From DATJBC01 sp035515515 (GTDB lineage: Bacteria > Actinomycetota > Acidimicrobiia > Acidimicrobiales > UBA8190), in assembly GCA_035515515.1 (NCBI GenBank), contig DATJBC010000217.1, positions 1 to 10,179 on the forward strand: a DNA stretch of 10,179 bases, in the 5' to 3' direction. A program made the position numbers and the translations under genes. Below, piece after piece: positions 1-8,504 of this stretch. Each line of letters starts with the position of its first letter. The stretch's first letter is position 1. The notes under the pieces were generated by a model that was not told where the DNA came from, did not search any database, and saw only the letters and a program-made list of their open reading frames with translations.

Positions 1-726
1 CGCCGACAGCGACGCATCGCCGCGGCCGTCGATGGGGAGGTCGAGGGTCACGCCCAGGAAGGGCTTGTTCGACGCCGACAACAGCAGGGGGCAGCCGAGA
101 TCGCTCAGGGCCGCCGAGGCGCGCAGCAGCTCCAGGGACTGCGCGGCGGTCTTGCCCAGGTCGAGCCCGGCGTCGACCACGATCCGGTCGGGGCCGACGC
201 CCGCGGCGCGTGCCCGGGCCACGCGCTCGGCCAGGAAGGTGCGGGCCGCCTCCACCACGTCGTCGTAGTGGGGCTCGGGGTCCGGGACGCGCGGGCCGAT
301 GCGGATGTGGCTGGCCACCACGGCCGCCCCCGCCGTGGCCGCCGCCGGCAGGTAGTCGGGATCGGCGAAGCCGCTGATGTCGTTGCCCATGACGGCGCCC
401 GCCCCGTAGGCGGCGCGGGCCACGCCGGCGCGCCAGGTGTCCACCGACACCGCCACGTCGACCCGGGCGCGCAGCGCCTCGACGGTGGGGACGACCCGGT
501 CGAGCTCCTCGGCTTCGGTCACCTCGGGGCCCGGCCCGGCCTTCACCCCGCCCACGTCGAGGATGTCCGCGCCGTCCTCCACGAGCGTCTTGGCCCGCGC
601 CAGCAGCGCGTCGAGGGCGTACGTCGCCCCCTTGTCGTAGAAGGAGTCCGGGGTGCGGTTCAAGATCCCCATGACGAGCGCCCGCGTGCTCAGGTCGTGG
701 ACCTGCTCTCCGAGGCGCAGCTGCAC
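1..726 (-). CDS. folP2: FolP2-type dihydropteroate synthase homologue, C-terminus cut by window edge
   Basis: The fold is a pterin-binding TIM barrel of the dihydropteroate synthase family (folate pathway, cytoplasmic). Visible motifs are MGILNRTPDSFYDKG (residues 19-33), GADILDVGGVKAGPG (52-66), SVDTW, a GND turn, DAGLDLGKT and SASNKPFLG. True FolP has ESTRPG in the second motif, a Met-His pair in the pterin-site strand, and SRK near the end. Here these read VKAGPG, Ser-His and SNK. The VKAGPG and SNK variants match my memory of mycobacterial FolP2, a paralogue reported to lack synthase activity, so this may not make dihydropteroate. The GTG start at 726 was chosen because the barrel begins soon after it and a TAGGTT box lies 6 bases upstream. 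The 242 codons present are about three quarters of a usual FolP2; the end lies outside the window. It follows the thioredoxin-TPR gene by 29 bases. Confidence 0.85.
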   Translation of the reverse strand, partial: MQLRLGEQVHDLSTRALVMGILNRTPDSFYDKGATYALDALLARAKTLVEDGADILDVGGVKAGPGPEVTEAEELDRVVPTVEALRARVDVAVSVDTWRAGVARAAYGAGAVMGNDISGFADPDYLPAAATAGAAVVASHIRIGPRVPDPEPHYDDVVEAARTFLAERVARARAAGVGPDRIVVDAGLDLGKTAAQSLELLRASAALSDLGCPLLLSASNKPFLGVTLDLPIDGRGDASLSA

Positions 727-732
727 CCGCGC

Positions 733-738
733 AACCTA
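733..738 (-). promoter_or_regulatory. -10 box TAGGTT, leaderless promoter for folP2-like gene
   Basis: TAGGTT on the minus strand ends 6 bases before the GTG start at 726, so transcription would begin at or next to the start codon. No Shine-Dalgarno sequence is visible. It lies in the 29-base gap after the upstream gene, so this gene may have its own promoter besides read-through. No clear -35 box is seen. Confidence 0.5.
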
Positions 739-755
739 CACGGGCGCGCCGCGGT

Positions 756-1463
756 TCAGAACAGCCGCGTGGCCAGCGCCCGGCGGTAGCGCGCCGTGCG
801 GGGGTCGTCGGGACCGAGCGTCTCGAGCAGGTCGAGGAACTCCTGGCGCGCCGCTTCGTCGTCCTTCACCCGCATGAGCAGCTCGTCGAGCAGCGTGCCC
901 ACCCCGTCGGCGGGGACCTCCACGTCCTGGCGCGCCAGGCGGGCCTCGGCGGCGATCTGCCGGATGTCGGCCGTCTCGGGGATCCGGGCCAGCAGCGCCA
1001 GCGCCTCCTCGGGCTCGCCCCGGTCGACGAGGATGCGGGCCAGGGCGGCCACCGCCCCGGGGTGGTCGGGCTCGAGCTCGAGGGCACGGCGCAGCGACAG
1101 CTCGTCGCCCGCCGCCACCAGGGTGTCGGCCTCCGTCGGCTCGGGCACGAGCCGCTCCACGAACGCGGCCACCTGGTCCTCGGGAAGCGCGCCGATGAAC
1201 CCGTCGACGACCTGGCGGTCGCGCAGGGCGTACACCGCCGGGATCGACTGGACCTGGAAGGTGGCCGAGATGCGGGGGTTCTCGTCCACGTTGACCTTGA
1301 CCAGCTCGACGCTCCCGCTCTTGGCCTCCACGACCTTCTCCAGGATGGGCCCCAGGGTGCGGCAGGGCCCGCACCACGGGGCCCACAGGTCCACGACCAC
1401 GGGCACCTGGTCGGAGCGCACGAGGACGTCCTGCTCGAAGGTCGCATCGGTGACGTCGATCAC
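756..1463 (-). CDS. ybbN: Thioredoxin-TPR co-chaperone (YbbN/CnoX-like)
   Basis: The protein has 235 residues: an N-terminal thioredoxin domain (about 1-108) and a C-terminal helical TPR-like region (about 109-235). The thioredoxin part has WAPWCGPC with the CGPC active site at 31-34 and the cis-proline in SIPAV at residue 75. The C-terminal part has repeated Ala/Leu-rich helices (RALELEPDHPGAVAALARIL, then GEPEEALALLARI) and ends with RYRRALATRLF, much like the end of E. coli YbbN/CnoX. That family is a cytoplasmic holdase and redox co-chaperone. E. coli CnoX lacks the first active-site Cys, whereas this protein keeps both and could be redox-active. The GTG start at 1463 leaves a native-looking N-terminus, MIDVTDATFEQDVL. 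The frame stays open far upstream, but that part reads as non-native sequence antisense to the next gene. It is likely co-transcribed with the folP2-like gene. Confidence 0.88.
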   Translation of the reverse strand: MIDVTDATFEQDVLVRSDQVPVVVDLWAPWCGPCRTLGPILEKVVEAKSGSVELVKVNVDENPRISATFQVQSIPAVYALRDRQVVDGFIGALPEDQVAAFVERLVPEPTEADTLVAAGDELSLRRALELEPDHPGAVAALARILVDRGEPEEALALLARIPETADIRQIAAEARLARQDVEVPADGVGTLLDELLMRVKDDEAARQEFLDLLETLGPDDPRTARYRRALATRLF

Positions 1464-1470
1464 GACACAG

Positions 1471-1476
1471 ACGATA
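1471..1476 (-). promoter_or_regulatory. -10 box TATCGT, leaderless promoter for ybbN-like gene
   Basis: TATCGT on the minus strand ends 7 bases before the GTG at 1463. It sits in the 69-base divergent gap shared with the phosphotransferase gene, 42 bases from that gene's own -10 box on the other strand. The two promoters may interfere or be co-regulated. Confidence 0.5.
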
Positions 1477-1518
1477 CCGGGGCGCGCCCTCGGGCCGGGC
1501 CGTCGAGGGCGCCGCGGG

Positions 1519-1524
1519 TAGCGT
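1519..1524 (+). promoter_or_regulatory. -10 box TAGCGT for the phosphotransferase operon
   Basis: TAGCGT ends 8 bases before the GTG at 1533. This implies a leaderless or nearly leaderless mRNA. No purine-rich ribosome site precedes the start; the bases between are pyrimidine-rich. Confidence 0.45.
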
Positions 1525-1532
1525 TCCCCTCC

Positions 1533-2591
1533 GTGGCGACGGCCGACCTCGTGGACGGGAGCCCGGAGGGCATCGACGCCGCGCGCGTGAGCGCCTGGTG
1601 CGCGTCGCACGTGCCGGGCGTGGAGCCTCCCCTGTCGTTCACGCTCATCGCCGGTGGGCGCTCCAACCTCACCTACCGCGTGACCGACGCCGCCGGCCAC
1701 GCCTACGCGCTGCGCCGGCCGCCGCTCAGCCACGTGCTGCCCACCGCCCACGACATGGCCCGCGAGCACAGGGTCATCAGCGCGCTCGGGCCGACGCCGG
1801 TGCCCGTGCCCCGGACCTACGGGCTGTGCGAGGACGCCGCCGTCAACGGGCAGCCCTTCTACGTGATGGAGTTCGTGGAGGGCCACATCATCCGGGACGC
1901 CTCCGCGGCGCGGCGCGACCTCGACGAGGCGGGGCGGCGCCGGGCGGGCGAGTCCCTCGCCGACACCCTGGCCGCCCTGCACGCCGTGGACGTGGACGCC
2001 GTCGGCCTGGGTGACTTCGCCAAGCGTGAGGGGTACATCGACCGGCAGCTGCGCCGGTGGTACGAGCAGTTCCGCAAGTCCACCGTGGACGGCCTCGACA
2101 CCGCCTCGGCCATCGGCGCCGTGCACGACCGCCTCGCCGCGCAGGTCCCCCCGCAGCTCGGCGCGTCCATCGTGCACGGCGACTACCGCCTCGACAACAC
2201 CGTGCTCGGCCCCGACGGCGCCGTGCGCGCCGTGCTCGACTGGGAGATCTGCACGCTCGGCGACCCCCTCGCCGACGTGGGGTTGCTCATGGTGTACTGG
2301 ACCGACCCCGGCGGCGAGGGCGCCCTCGTGGGGGTGACGCCCACCACCGAGCCGGGCTTCCCGGGCCGGGCCGAGATGCAGGCACGCTACGCGGCGGCCT
2401 CGGGACGCGACCTCGAGCGGCTCGGCTTCTACGTGGCCTTCGGCTACTGGAAGCTGGCCTGCATCATCCAGGGCGTCTACGCCCGCTACGTGGGGGGGGC
2501 GGCGGCCGGCGACCGCTCCAGCGTGGAGGGGTTCGCCCACAGCGTGGTGCACCTGGCCGAGATGGCGCAGGACGCGTTGGACGCGCCGTGA
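1533..2591 (+). CDS. Phosphotransferase family protein (APH/ACAD10-like kinase fold)
   Basis: The protein has 352 residues with an aminoglycoside-phosphotransferase-type kinase fold. Near the N-terminus is a nucleotide-binding segment (LIAGGRSNLTYRVT, then YALRRPP). The catalytic loop is HGDYRLDN (215-222, catalytic Asp217, Asn222), and the metal-binding DWE starts at Asp236, followed by the typical TLGDPLADVG. This layout matches the 'phosphotransferase family' often found beside acyl-CoA dehydrogenases in actinobacteria (FadE36/ACAD10 N-domain type). The members' substrates are mostly unknown, with hydroxyacyl-CoA phosphorylation proposed for ACAD10/11. No acyl-CoA dehydrogenase gene is in this window, and antibiotic resistance should not be inferred. 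The GTG at 1533 is preferred for its -10 box; an in-frame GTG at 1551 is possible. The PAC2 gene follows after 19 bases, suggesting one transcript. Confidence 0.85.
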   Translation: MATADLVDGSPEGIDAARVSAWCASHVPGVEPPLSFTLIAGGRSNLTYRVTDAAGHAYALRRPPLSHVLPTAHDMAREHRVISALGPTPVPVPRTYGLCEDAAVNGQPFYVMEFVEGHIIRDASAARRDLDEAGRRRAGESLADTLAALHAVDVDAVGLGDFAKREGYIDRQLRRWYEQFRKSTVDGLDTASAIGAVHDRLAAQVPPQLGASIVHGDYRLDNTVLGPDGAVRAVLDWEICTLGDPLADVGLLMVYWTDPGGEGALVGVTPTTEPGFPGRAEMQARYAAASGRDLERLGFYVAFGYWKLACIIQGVYARYVGGAAAGDRSSVEGFAHSVVHLAEMAQDALDAP

Positions 2592-2600
2592 CGGCGGGGC

Positions 2601-2608
2601 GGGAGGGG
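2601..2608 (+). promoter_or_regulatory. Ribosome binding site of the PAC2 gene
   Basis: GGGAGGGG ends 2 bases before the GTG at 2611, a G-rich Shine-Dalgarno-like site with rather short spacing. It is notable because the neighbouring first-in-operon genes lack such sites, which supports translation of this gene from the interior of a polycistronic mRNA. Confidence 0.5.
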
Positions 2609-2610
2609 TC

Positions 2611-3504
2611 GTGACCCTCTACGAGCGCCACGACGAGCGCGCCCTGGACCGGCCCGTGCTGGTGGTGGCCCTCGAGGGCTGGGTGGACGCCGGCCTCGGG
2701 GCGGACGGCGCCATCAGCGCCCTGCTCTCGGCGGGGCCCACCGAGCTCATCGCCACCTTCGACGGCGAGTCGCTCATCGACCAGCGCGCCCGGCGCCCGG
2801 TGGCGCACATCTCCGACGGCATCAACGAGGGCCTCACGTGGCCCGTGATCCAGGTGCGGGCGGGCACCGACCGCCTGGGCGGCGACATGTGCTTCTTGGT
2901 GGGGCCGGAGCCGGACTTCCGGTGGACGGCCTTCGTGGAGGCGGTGGTCACCCTGACCGGCGCGCTGGGGGCGCGCATGGTGGTGGGCCTGGGGGCCTTC
3001 CCGGCGCCCGCCCCCCACACCCGGCCCGTCCGCCTGGCCGCCACCGCGCCGCAGGCGTCGGCCGACCTGGTGGCCCGGGTCGGCATCGTCCAGGGCGACA
3101 TCGACGTCCCCTCGGGCGTGTGGGGGGCGCTGGAGATCGCCTTCGGCGAGGTCGGCATCCCCGTCGTCGGCCTGTGGGCGCGCGTGCCGCACTACGTGTC
3201 GGGCATGGCGTACCCCGCGGCCAGCGCGGCGCTGATCGACGGCCTGGCGGGGGTGGCGGGACTCACGCTCGACTCGGCGTCCCTGCACACCTCGGCCGAC
3301 GCGTCGCTGCGCCAGGTCGACGACCTCATCGCCAAGAGCTCCGAGCACACCGCCATGGTCCGCCAGCTCGAGCGCAGCGTGGACGCGGCGGAGGGCAACC
3401 CCCTCGACGTGGGGACGCTGCCCACCGGCGAGGAGCTGGCGGCCGAGCTCGAGCGGTACCTGCGGGGCGACCGCGGCGACGGGTCGGGCGCCGACGAGCC
3501 GTGA
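2611..3504 (+). CDS. PAC2 family protein
   Basis: The protein has 297 residues covering the PAC2 domain (proteasome assembly chaperone-like; cytoplasmic). Its hallmarks are VVALEGWVDAGLGA (18-31), the central VGLGAFPAPAPHTRPVR, and GLWARVPHYVSGMAYPAASA. The C-terminal region (after about residue 225) is predicted helical with conserved Asp-Asp and ends in an acidic, Gly/Asp-rich tail. Archaeal and eukaryotic relatives bind or assemble proteasomes. Actinobacterial PAC2 proteins are widespread, and their job, possibly linked to the Pup-proteasome system, is not settled; no proteasome gene is visible here. The GTG start at 2611 directly follows a ribosome site and gives the usual N-terminal length. 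It is probably co-transcribed with the phosphotransferase and converges on the FKBP gene, with 28 bases between the two stops. Confidence 0.88.
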   Translation: MTLYERHDERALDRPVLVVALEGWVDAGLGADGAISALLSAGPTELIATFDGESLIDQRARRPVAHISDGINEGLTWPVIQVRAGTDRLGGDMCFLVGPEPDFRWTAFVEAVVTLTGALGARMVVGLGAFPAPAPHTRPVRLAATAPQASADLVARVGIVQGDIDVPSGVWGALEIAFGEVGIPVVGLWARVPHYVSGMAYPAASAALIDGLAGVAGLTLDSASLHTSADASLRQVDDLIAKSSEHTAMVRQLERSVDAAEGNPLDVGTLPTGEELAAELERYLRGDRGDGSGADEP

Positions 3505-3509
3505 TCCCG

Positions 3510-3527
3510 CCGGCGGCGCGCCGCCGG
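3510..3527. terminator. Perfect GC palindrome between convergent genes, likely bidirectional terminator
   Basis: CCGGCGGCGCGCCGCCGG is an 18-base perfect palindrome lying between the stop codons of the PAC2 and FKBP genes. RNA from either strand could form the same all-GC stem with a small loop. There is no U-tract, as is common for termination hairpins in GC-rich actinobacteria. The terminator role is inferred from position and symmetry. Confidence 0.55.
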
Positions 3528-3532
3528 GGCCG

Positions 3533-4087
3533 TCAGGGCACGGAGACGAGGTCCACCACGAACACGAGCGTCTCGTTGGGGCCCACCGGCCCCGACCCCG
3601 AGGCGCCGTAGCCCAGCGCCGGCGGGATGACGATCTCGCGCCGGCCGCCCACCTTCATCCCCACGATGCCCTGCTTGAACCCGGGGACGACGTCGCTCAG
3701 CGGGAACTGGGTGGGCTGGCCCCGGGACCAGCTGGAGTCGAAGTCCTGGCCCGTGGCGTAGTCGGCCCCCACGTACTGGACGGTGACGCTGTCGGAGGCC
3801 ACCGCCGTGGTCCCCGTCCCCACCACCAGGTCCTTGGTCTCGAGGCTGCTCGGCGCGGGGGCGCTGCCCGCGCCGATGGTCGGCTCGTGCCCGAGGTCGG
3901 TGGCGCCGCTCACGGCGGGCAGCCCCGCTCCGCCCGAGGCCGCCGCGCCCGACCCGCCCCCCGAGGCGGGCGGCGCTCCGGCCGTGGTGGCCGTGGTCGA
4001 GGGGCTCGACCCGCACGCCGCCAGCACGGCCGCCAGCGCCACGGTCAGGCCCGTCGTCGCTCCCCAGCGGCCGATGCGTGTGGGCAC
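3533..4087 (-). CDS. FKBP-type peptidyl-prolyl cis-trans isomerase, lipoprotein
   Basis: The protein has 184 residues. Residues 1-24 form a lipoprotein signal peptide (basic MPTRIGR start, hydrophobic core LTVALAAVLAA) with lipobox LAAC and the lipidated Cys at 25. Residues 26-85 are a Ser/Thr/Ala/Gly-rich linker, and about 86-184 are one FKBP domain. FKBP landmarks are VQYVGADYATGQDFDSSW (active-site Tyr and Asp), QFPL, VVPGFKQGIVGMKVGGRRE (Phe where human FKBP12 has Trp), IPPALGYG (the active-site Tyr) and VFVVDLVSV. It should fold or isomerise prolyl bonds in exported proteins while anchored outside the cytoplasmic membrane. The GTG start at 4087 puts the charged N-region directly before the hydrophobic core and lies 6 bases after a TAATGT box. 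The membrane-protein gene ends 37 bases upstream. Confidence 0.92.
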   Translation of the reverse strand: MPTRIGRWGATTGLTVALAAVLAACGSSPSTTATTAGAPPASGGGSGAAASGGAGLPAVSGATDLGHEPTIGAGSAPAPSSLETKDLVVGTGTTAVASDSVTVQYVGADYATGQDFDSSWSRGQPTQFPLSDVVPGFKQGIVGMKVGGRREIVIPPALGYGASGSGPVGPNETLVFVVDLVSVP

Positions 4088-4093
4088 GGCCGC

Positions 4094-4099
4094 ACATTA
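4094..4099 (-). promoter_or_regulatory. -10 box TAATGT, leaderless promoter for FKBP lipoprotein gene
   Basis: TAATGT on the minus strand ends exactly 6 bases before the GTG at 4087, which places the transcription start on the start codon. It is one of the closest matches to the TAnnnT consensus in the window and lies in the 37-base gap after the membrane-protein gene. Confidence 0.55.
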
Positions 4100-4124
4100 C
4101 CGAGCGCGCCGCCCGGGGCCCGGC

Positions 4125-4649
4125 CTACCCCCCGGCGCCGACCGCCACCCCGCCCGGGCGGGCCGCCACGCCGGCCCCGAGGTGCTGGGCGCCCGCCGTG
4201 ACACCGTGCACGTGGGACGCCAGGTACACCCCGATGCCCAGGAGGACGGCGAACAGCACCAGGACCACCACCAGCGTGAGGTAGCGCGGGCCGTTGGTGG
4301 ACGACGGCCCCGTGCTCCTGCGCCCCATGAGCGCCAGGTCCACGGGGTCCGGCTCCCCGCCCGGCGCGGCCGGCGGGGCGCGGTGCCCACCGGGCGTGTC
4401 GGCGGCGACGGCCTCCATGAGCTCCGCCGACCCCGCGGCGTTGATGGCGCGCACGCGCTGGGCGTACTCGGCCACGTCCAGCTGGCCGCCCTCGAGGGCG
4501 TCGAGGGCCCGGCGCAGGTAGGGCTGGCGGTCGAGGCCCTCCTCCCCCCCGCCGGCGGGGGTCCCGGGTCGGTCGCCGGGCCCGTCGCCGCAGGCCCCCG
4601 GGCCGGGGGCGCCGCGGTCCGAGGGGGGGTGGGTGCGGGGGACGGACAT
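4125..4649 (-). CDS. Hypothetical single-pass membrane protein with short helical domain
   Basis: I do not recognise a characterised family. The 174-residue protein has a Pro/Gly/Asp-rich N-terminus (1-38) and a charged helical segment (39-82: LDRQPYLRRALDALEGGQLD, then VAEYAQRVRAI). It then has a Pro-rich linker, one strongly hydrophobic helix (about 123-144, YLTLVVVLVLFAVLLGIGVY), and a Gly/Ala-rich tail of about 30 residues. The helical segment resembles the short SHOCT/DUF1707-type domains that precede membrane helices in actinobacterial proteins, but the match is weak. The helical domain is probably cytoplasmic. Codon use is as GC-rich at third positions as in its neighbours, supporting a real gene. 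The ATG at 4649 is preferred over an in-frame GTG six codons upstream. It lies just ahead of the FKBP lipoprotein gene on the same strand and diverges from the LLM oxidoreductase. Confidence 0.7.
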   Translation of the reverse strand: MSVPRTHPPSDRGAPGPGACGDGPGDRPGTPAGGGEEGLDRQPYLRRALDALEGGQLDVAEYAQRVRAINAAGSAELMEAVAADTPGGHRAPPAAPGGEPDPVDLALMGRRSTGPSSTNGPRYLTLVVVLVLFAVLLGIGVYLASHVHGVTAGAQHLGAGVAARPGGVAVGAGG

Positions 4650-4656
4650 GCCTGGA

Positions 4657-4662
4657 ATTGTC
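4657..4662 (-). promoter_or_regulatory. Possible -10 box GACAAT for the membrane-protein gene
   Basis: GACAAT on the minus strand ends 7 bases before the ATG at 4649. It agrees with TATAAT at four of six positions but lacks the first T. The spacing matches the leaderless pattern at neighbouring genes, so I list it as a weak candidate. Confidence 0.25.
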
Positions 4663-4752
4663 GGCACCGCCGGCGTGCAACTACAGCCCTTCGCGGGGGC
4701 GGCGCCAGGCGGGGCGCACCCGGGCACGCCGAAGGCCGTTTTGGGCGTCGGA

Positions 4753-4758
4753 TAGGGT
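4753..4758 (+). promoter_or_regulatory. -10 box TAGGGT, leaderless promoter for LLM oxidoreductase
   Basis: TAGGGT ends 6 bases before the GTG at 4765, in the 115-base gap that separates this gene from the divergent membrane-protein gene. No Shine-Dalgarno sequence and no convincing -35 box are visible. Confidence 0.5.
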
Positions 4759-4764
4759 GCCCCG

Positions 4765-5775
4765 GTGCTCGTCGACGGCGGCATCGGCCTGGACCCCAGC
4801 GACGCCATCGACACGGCGCGACGCGTGGAGGCCGACGGCTTCGACGGCCTGTGGTGCGCGGAGACGTCCCACGACCCCTTCCTGGCCCTCATGCTCGCCG
4901 CCGAGCACACCGAGCGGGTGGAGCTCGGCACCGGCATCGCCGTGGCCTTCGCCCGCAACCCCATGAGCATGGCCGTCCTCGGCAACGACCTGCAGACCTA
5001 CTCCAAGGGCCGCTTCATGCTCGGGCTCGGCTCGCAGATCAAGCCCCACATCACCAAGCGCTACGCCATGCCGTGGTCGCACCCCGCGGCGCGCATGCGC
5101 GAGTACATCGGCGCCCTGCGGGCCATCTGGTCGGCGTGGCACGAGGGCACCACGCTCGCCTTCCGGGGCGACTTCTACAGCCACACCCTCATGACGCCCA
5201 TGTTCGACCCCGGTCCGAGCCCCTACGGCGCGCCCAAGGTGTTCCTGGCCGCCGTGGGCGAGCGCATGACCGAGGTGGCGGGCGAGGTCGCCGACGGCCT
5301 CCTGGCCCACGGGTTCACCACGGCCCGCTACATGCGTGAGGTCACCATGCCCGCCCTCGAGCGGGGCCTCGACCGGGCAGGTCGCACCCGGGCCGACATC
5401 GAGGTCTCGTACCCCGCCATGATCATCACCGGCACCGACGAGGCCCAGACCCGGGCCGCCACCCAGGCGGTCAAGGCCCAGCTCGCCTTCTACGCCTCCA
5501 CGCCCGCCTACCGCCCCGTCCTCGAGCTGCACGGGTGGGGCGACCTGCAGACCGAGCTCAACGCACTGTCCAAGAAGGGCCAGTGGGCCGCGATGGCCGA
5601 ACGCATCCCGCCCGACATGGTGGAGGCCTTCGCCGTCAGCGGCGAGCTCGACGAGATCCCCGGCCGCATCGTCGAGCGCTACGGCGACATGGTCACCCGG
5701 GTGAGCTTCTACGCCCCCTACCGGGTGGAGCGGCCCCGCCTCCAGGAGCTCCTGGCCCGCTTCCGGGCCTCCTGA
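4765..5775 (+). CDS. LLM class oxidoreductase, probably F420-dependent
   Basis: The protein has 336 residues with a bacterial-luciferase-like (LLM) TIM barrel. Typical elements in order are AIDTARRVEADGFDGLW, CAETSHDPFLAL, ERVELGTGIAVAFARNP, the strand SKGRFMLGLGSQIKPH, then RMREYIGALRAIW, and later PKVFLAAVGERMTEVAGEVA with DGLLAHGF. These are the usual barrel strands and cofactor-facing segments of F420-using actinobacterial members. The overall form recalls the MSMEG_2256-type subfamily, whose substrate I do not know. The enzyme would be cytoplasmic and transfer hydride with F420H2 or, less likely, FMNH2. The GTG at 4765 is chosen for the preceding TAGGGT box and because MLVDGGIGLDP is a normal first strand. 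It stands alone and converges on leuS, with only 10 bases between the stop codons. Confidence 0.88.
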   Translation: MLVDGGIGLDPSDAIDTARRVEADGFDGLWCAETSHDPFLALMLAAEHTERVELGTGIAVAFARNPMSMAVLGNDLQTYSKGRFMLGLGSQIKPHITKRYAMPWSHPAARMREYIGALRAIWSAWHEGTTLAFRGDFYSHTLMTPMFDPGPSPYGAPKVFLAAVGERMTEVAGEVADGLLAHGFTTARYMREVTMPALERGLDRAGRTRADIEVSYPAMIITGTDEAQTRAATQAVKAQLAFYASTPAYRPVLELHGWGDLQTELNALSKKGQWAAMAERIPPDMVEAFAVSGELDEIPGRIVERYGDMVTRVSFYAPYRVERPRLQELLARFRAS

Positions 5776-5785
5776 GGCTGGCGCC

Positions 5786-5789
<4 letters not shown>
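5772..5789. terminator. Hairpin formed by the two opposing stop codons of LLM gene and leuS
   Basis: CTGAGGC (5772-5778) and GCCTCAG (5783-5789) form a perfect 7-bp stem with the loop TGGC. The TGA stop of the LLM gene (5773-5775) lies in one arm and the complement of the leuS TGA stop (5786-5788) in the other, so the two stops pair with each other. A bidirectional terminator for the convergent pair is likely; there is no U-tract. Confidence 0.55.
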
Positions 5790-8263
<2,474 letters not shown>

Positions 8264-8269
8264 CCCTCG

Positions 8270-8275
8270 AGTCTA
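8270..8275 (-). promoter_or_regulatory. -10 box TAGACT, leaderless promoter for leuS
   Basis: TAGACT on the minus strand ends 6 bases before the ATG at 8263. A leader of essentially zero length leaves no room for a T-box or attenuator in a transcript starting here. The 134-base gap to the tRNA gene otherwise shows only GC-rich sequence. Confidence 0.55.
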
Positions 8276-8380
8276 GGGACGGGCCGCGCCCGCTCCGGAC
8301 CACTGCTGGCGGCCCGCACGGGCGGGCGCGGCGGTGCTCCGGGCCTCCGGTGGAGGGGAGGGGCGGCCGAGCCGGGCTGG

Positions 8381-8386
8381 TAACCT
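8381..8386 (+). promoter_or_regulatory. -10 box TAACCT for tRNA-Ala
   Basis: TAACCT ends 11 bases before the first base of the mature tRNA, so transcription would start about 5 bases upstream of it, leaving a short leader for RNase P to remove. No clear -35 box is seen. Confidence 0.45.
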
Positions 8387-8397
8387 CGACTCGCCCC

Positions 8398-8471
8398 GGG
8401 GGCGTAGCTCAGTTGGTAGAGCGCTTGACTGGCAGTCAAGAGGTTCGTGGGTTCAAGTCCCATCGCCTCCA
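8398..8471 (+). tRNA. tRNA-Ala (anticodon GGC)
   Basis: The sequence folds as a complete cloverleaf of 74 bases. The acceptor stem pairs GGGGGCG with CGCCTCC and contains the G3:U70 wobble pair, the main identity element for alanyl-tRNA synthetase. The D-arm is GCTC/GAGC with loop AGTTGGTA. The anticodon stem CTTGA/TCAAG encloses CTGGCAG, giving anticodon GGC (reads GCC and GCU). The T-loop is TTCAAGT. The variable loop has six bases, one more than most. The discriminator is A73 and the CCA tail is not encoded. The last 12 bases, with 7 following bases beyond the gene largely included, form part of a repeat that recurs at 9748-9765. Confidence 0.96.
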
Positions 8472-8477
8472 CTCGTG
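8460..8477 (+). repeat. Left copy of 18-bp direct repeat at tRNA-Ala 3' end (attL-like)
   Basis: CCATCGCCTCCACTCGTG covers the last bases of the T-stem, the 3' acceptor strand and discriminator of tRNA-Ala, and 6 bases beyond the gene. An identical copy lies at 9748-9765 in the same orientation, on the far side of the insertion sequence. Identity blocks at tRNA 3' ends are the usual signature of integrase attachment sites. Confidence 0.75.
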
Positions 8478-8480
8478 TGA

Positions 8481-8504
8481 TGTCTCGGGACAGGGTTCGC
8501 ACCT
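8481..8504 (+). repeat. Left terminal inverted repeat of the IS
   Basis: It begins TGTCTCGGGACA and ends GTTCGCACCT. Compared with the other end it differs at positions 5, 10, 13 and 14 only. The transposase gene stop is 17 bases inside it. Confidence 0.85.

Noticed and set aside
2492..2499. Run of eight G in the phosphotransferase gene as a phase-variation tract
   Set aside because: The frame is intact through it and the run encodes ordinary Gly-Gly; short G runs are common at this GC content.
1464..2552. The thioredoxin-TPR reading frame stays open more than 1 kb upstream of the chosen start
   Set aside because: That extension is antisense to the phosphotransferase, has no recognisable domain and is His/Val/Gly/Arg-rich as expected for a shadow frame in GC-rich DNA; homology begins at 1463.
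1533..2591. Aminoglycoside resistance gene
   Set aside because: The kinase fold is shared, but the sequence pattern is that of the metabolic ACAD10/FadE36-like group and the context is chromosomal housekeeping.
3783..5339. Long plus-strand open frame over the FKBP, membrane-protein and LLM genes
   Set aside because: It crosses three genes in different orientations and gives only Arg/Gly/Pro/Ala-rich sequence without motifs.
8264..8397. T-box or leucine attenuator ahead of leuS
   Set aside because: The gap is only 134 bases, shared with a divergent tRNA promoter, and the -10 box lies 6 bases before the start codon; no T-box bulge or terminator was seen.
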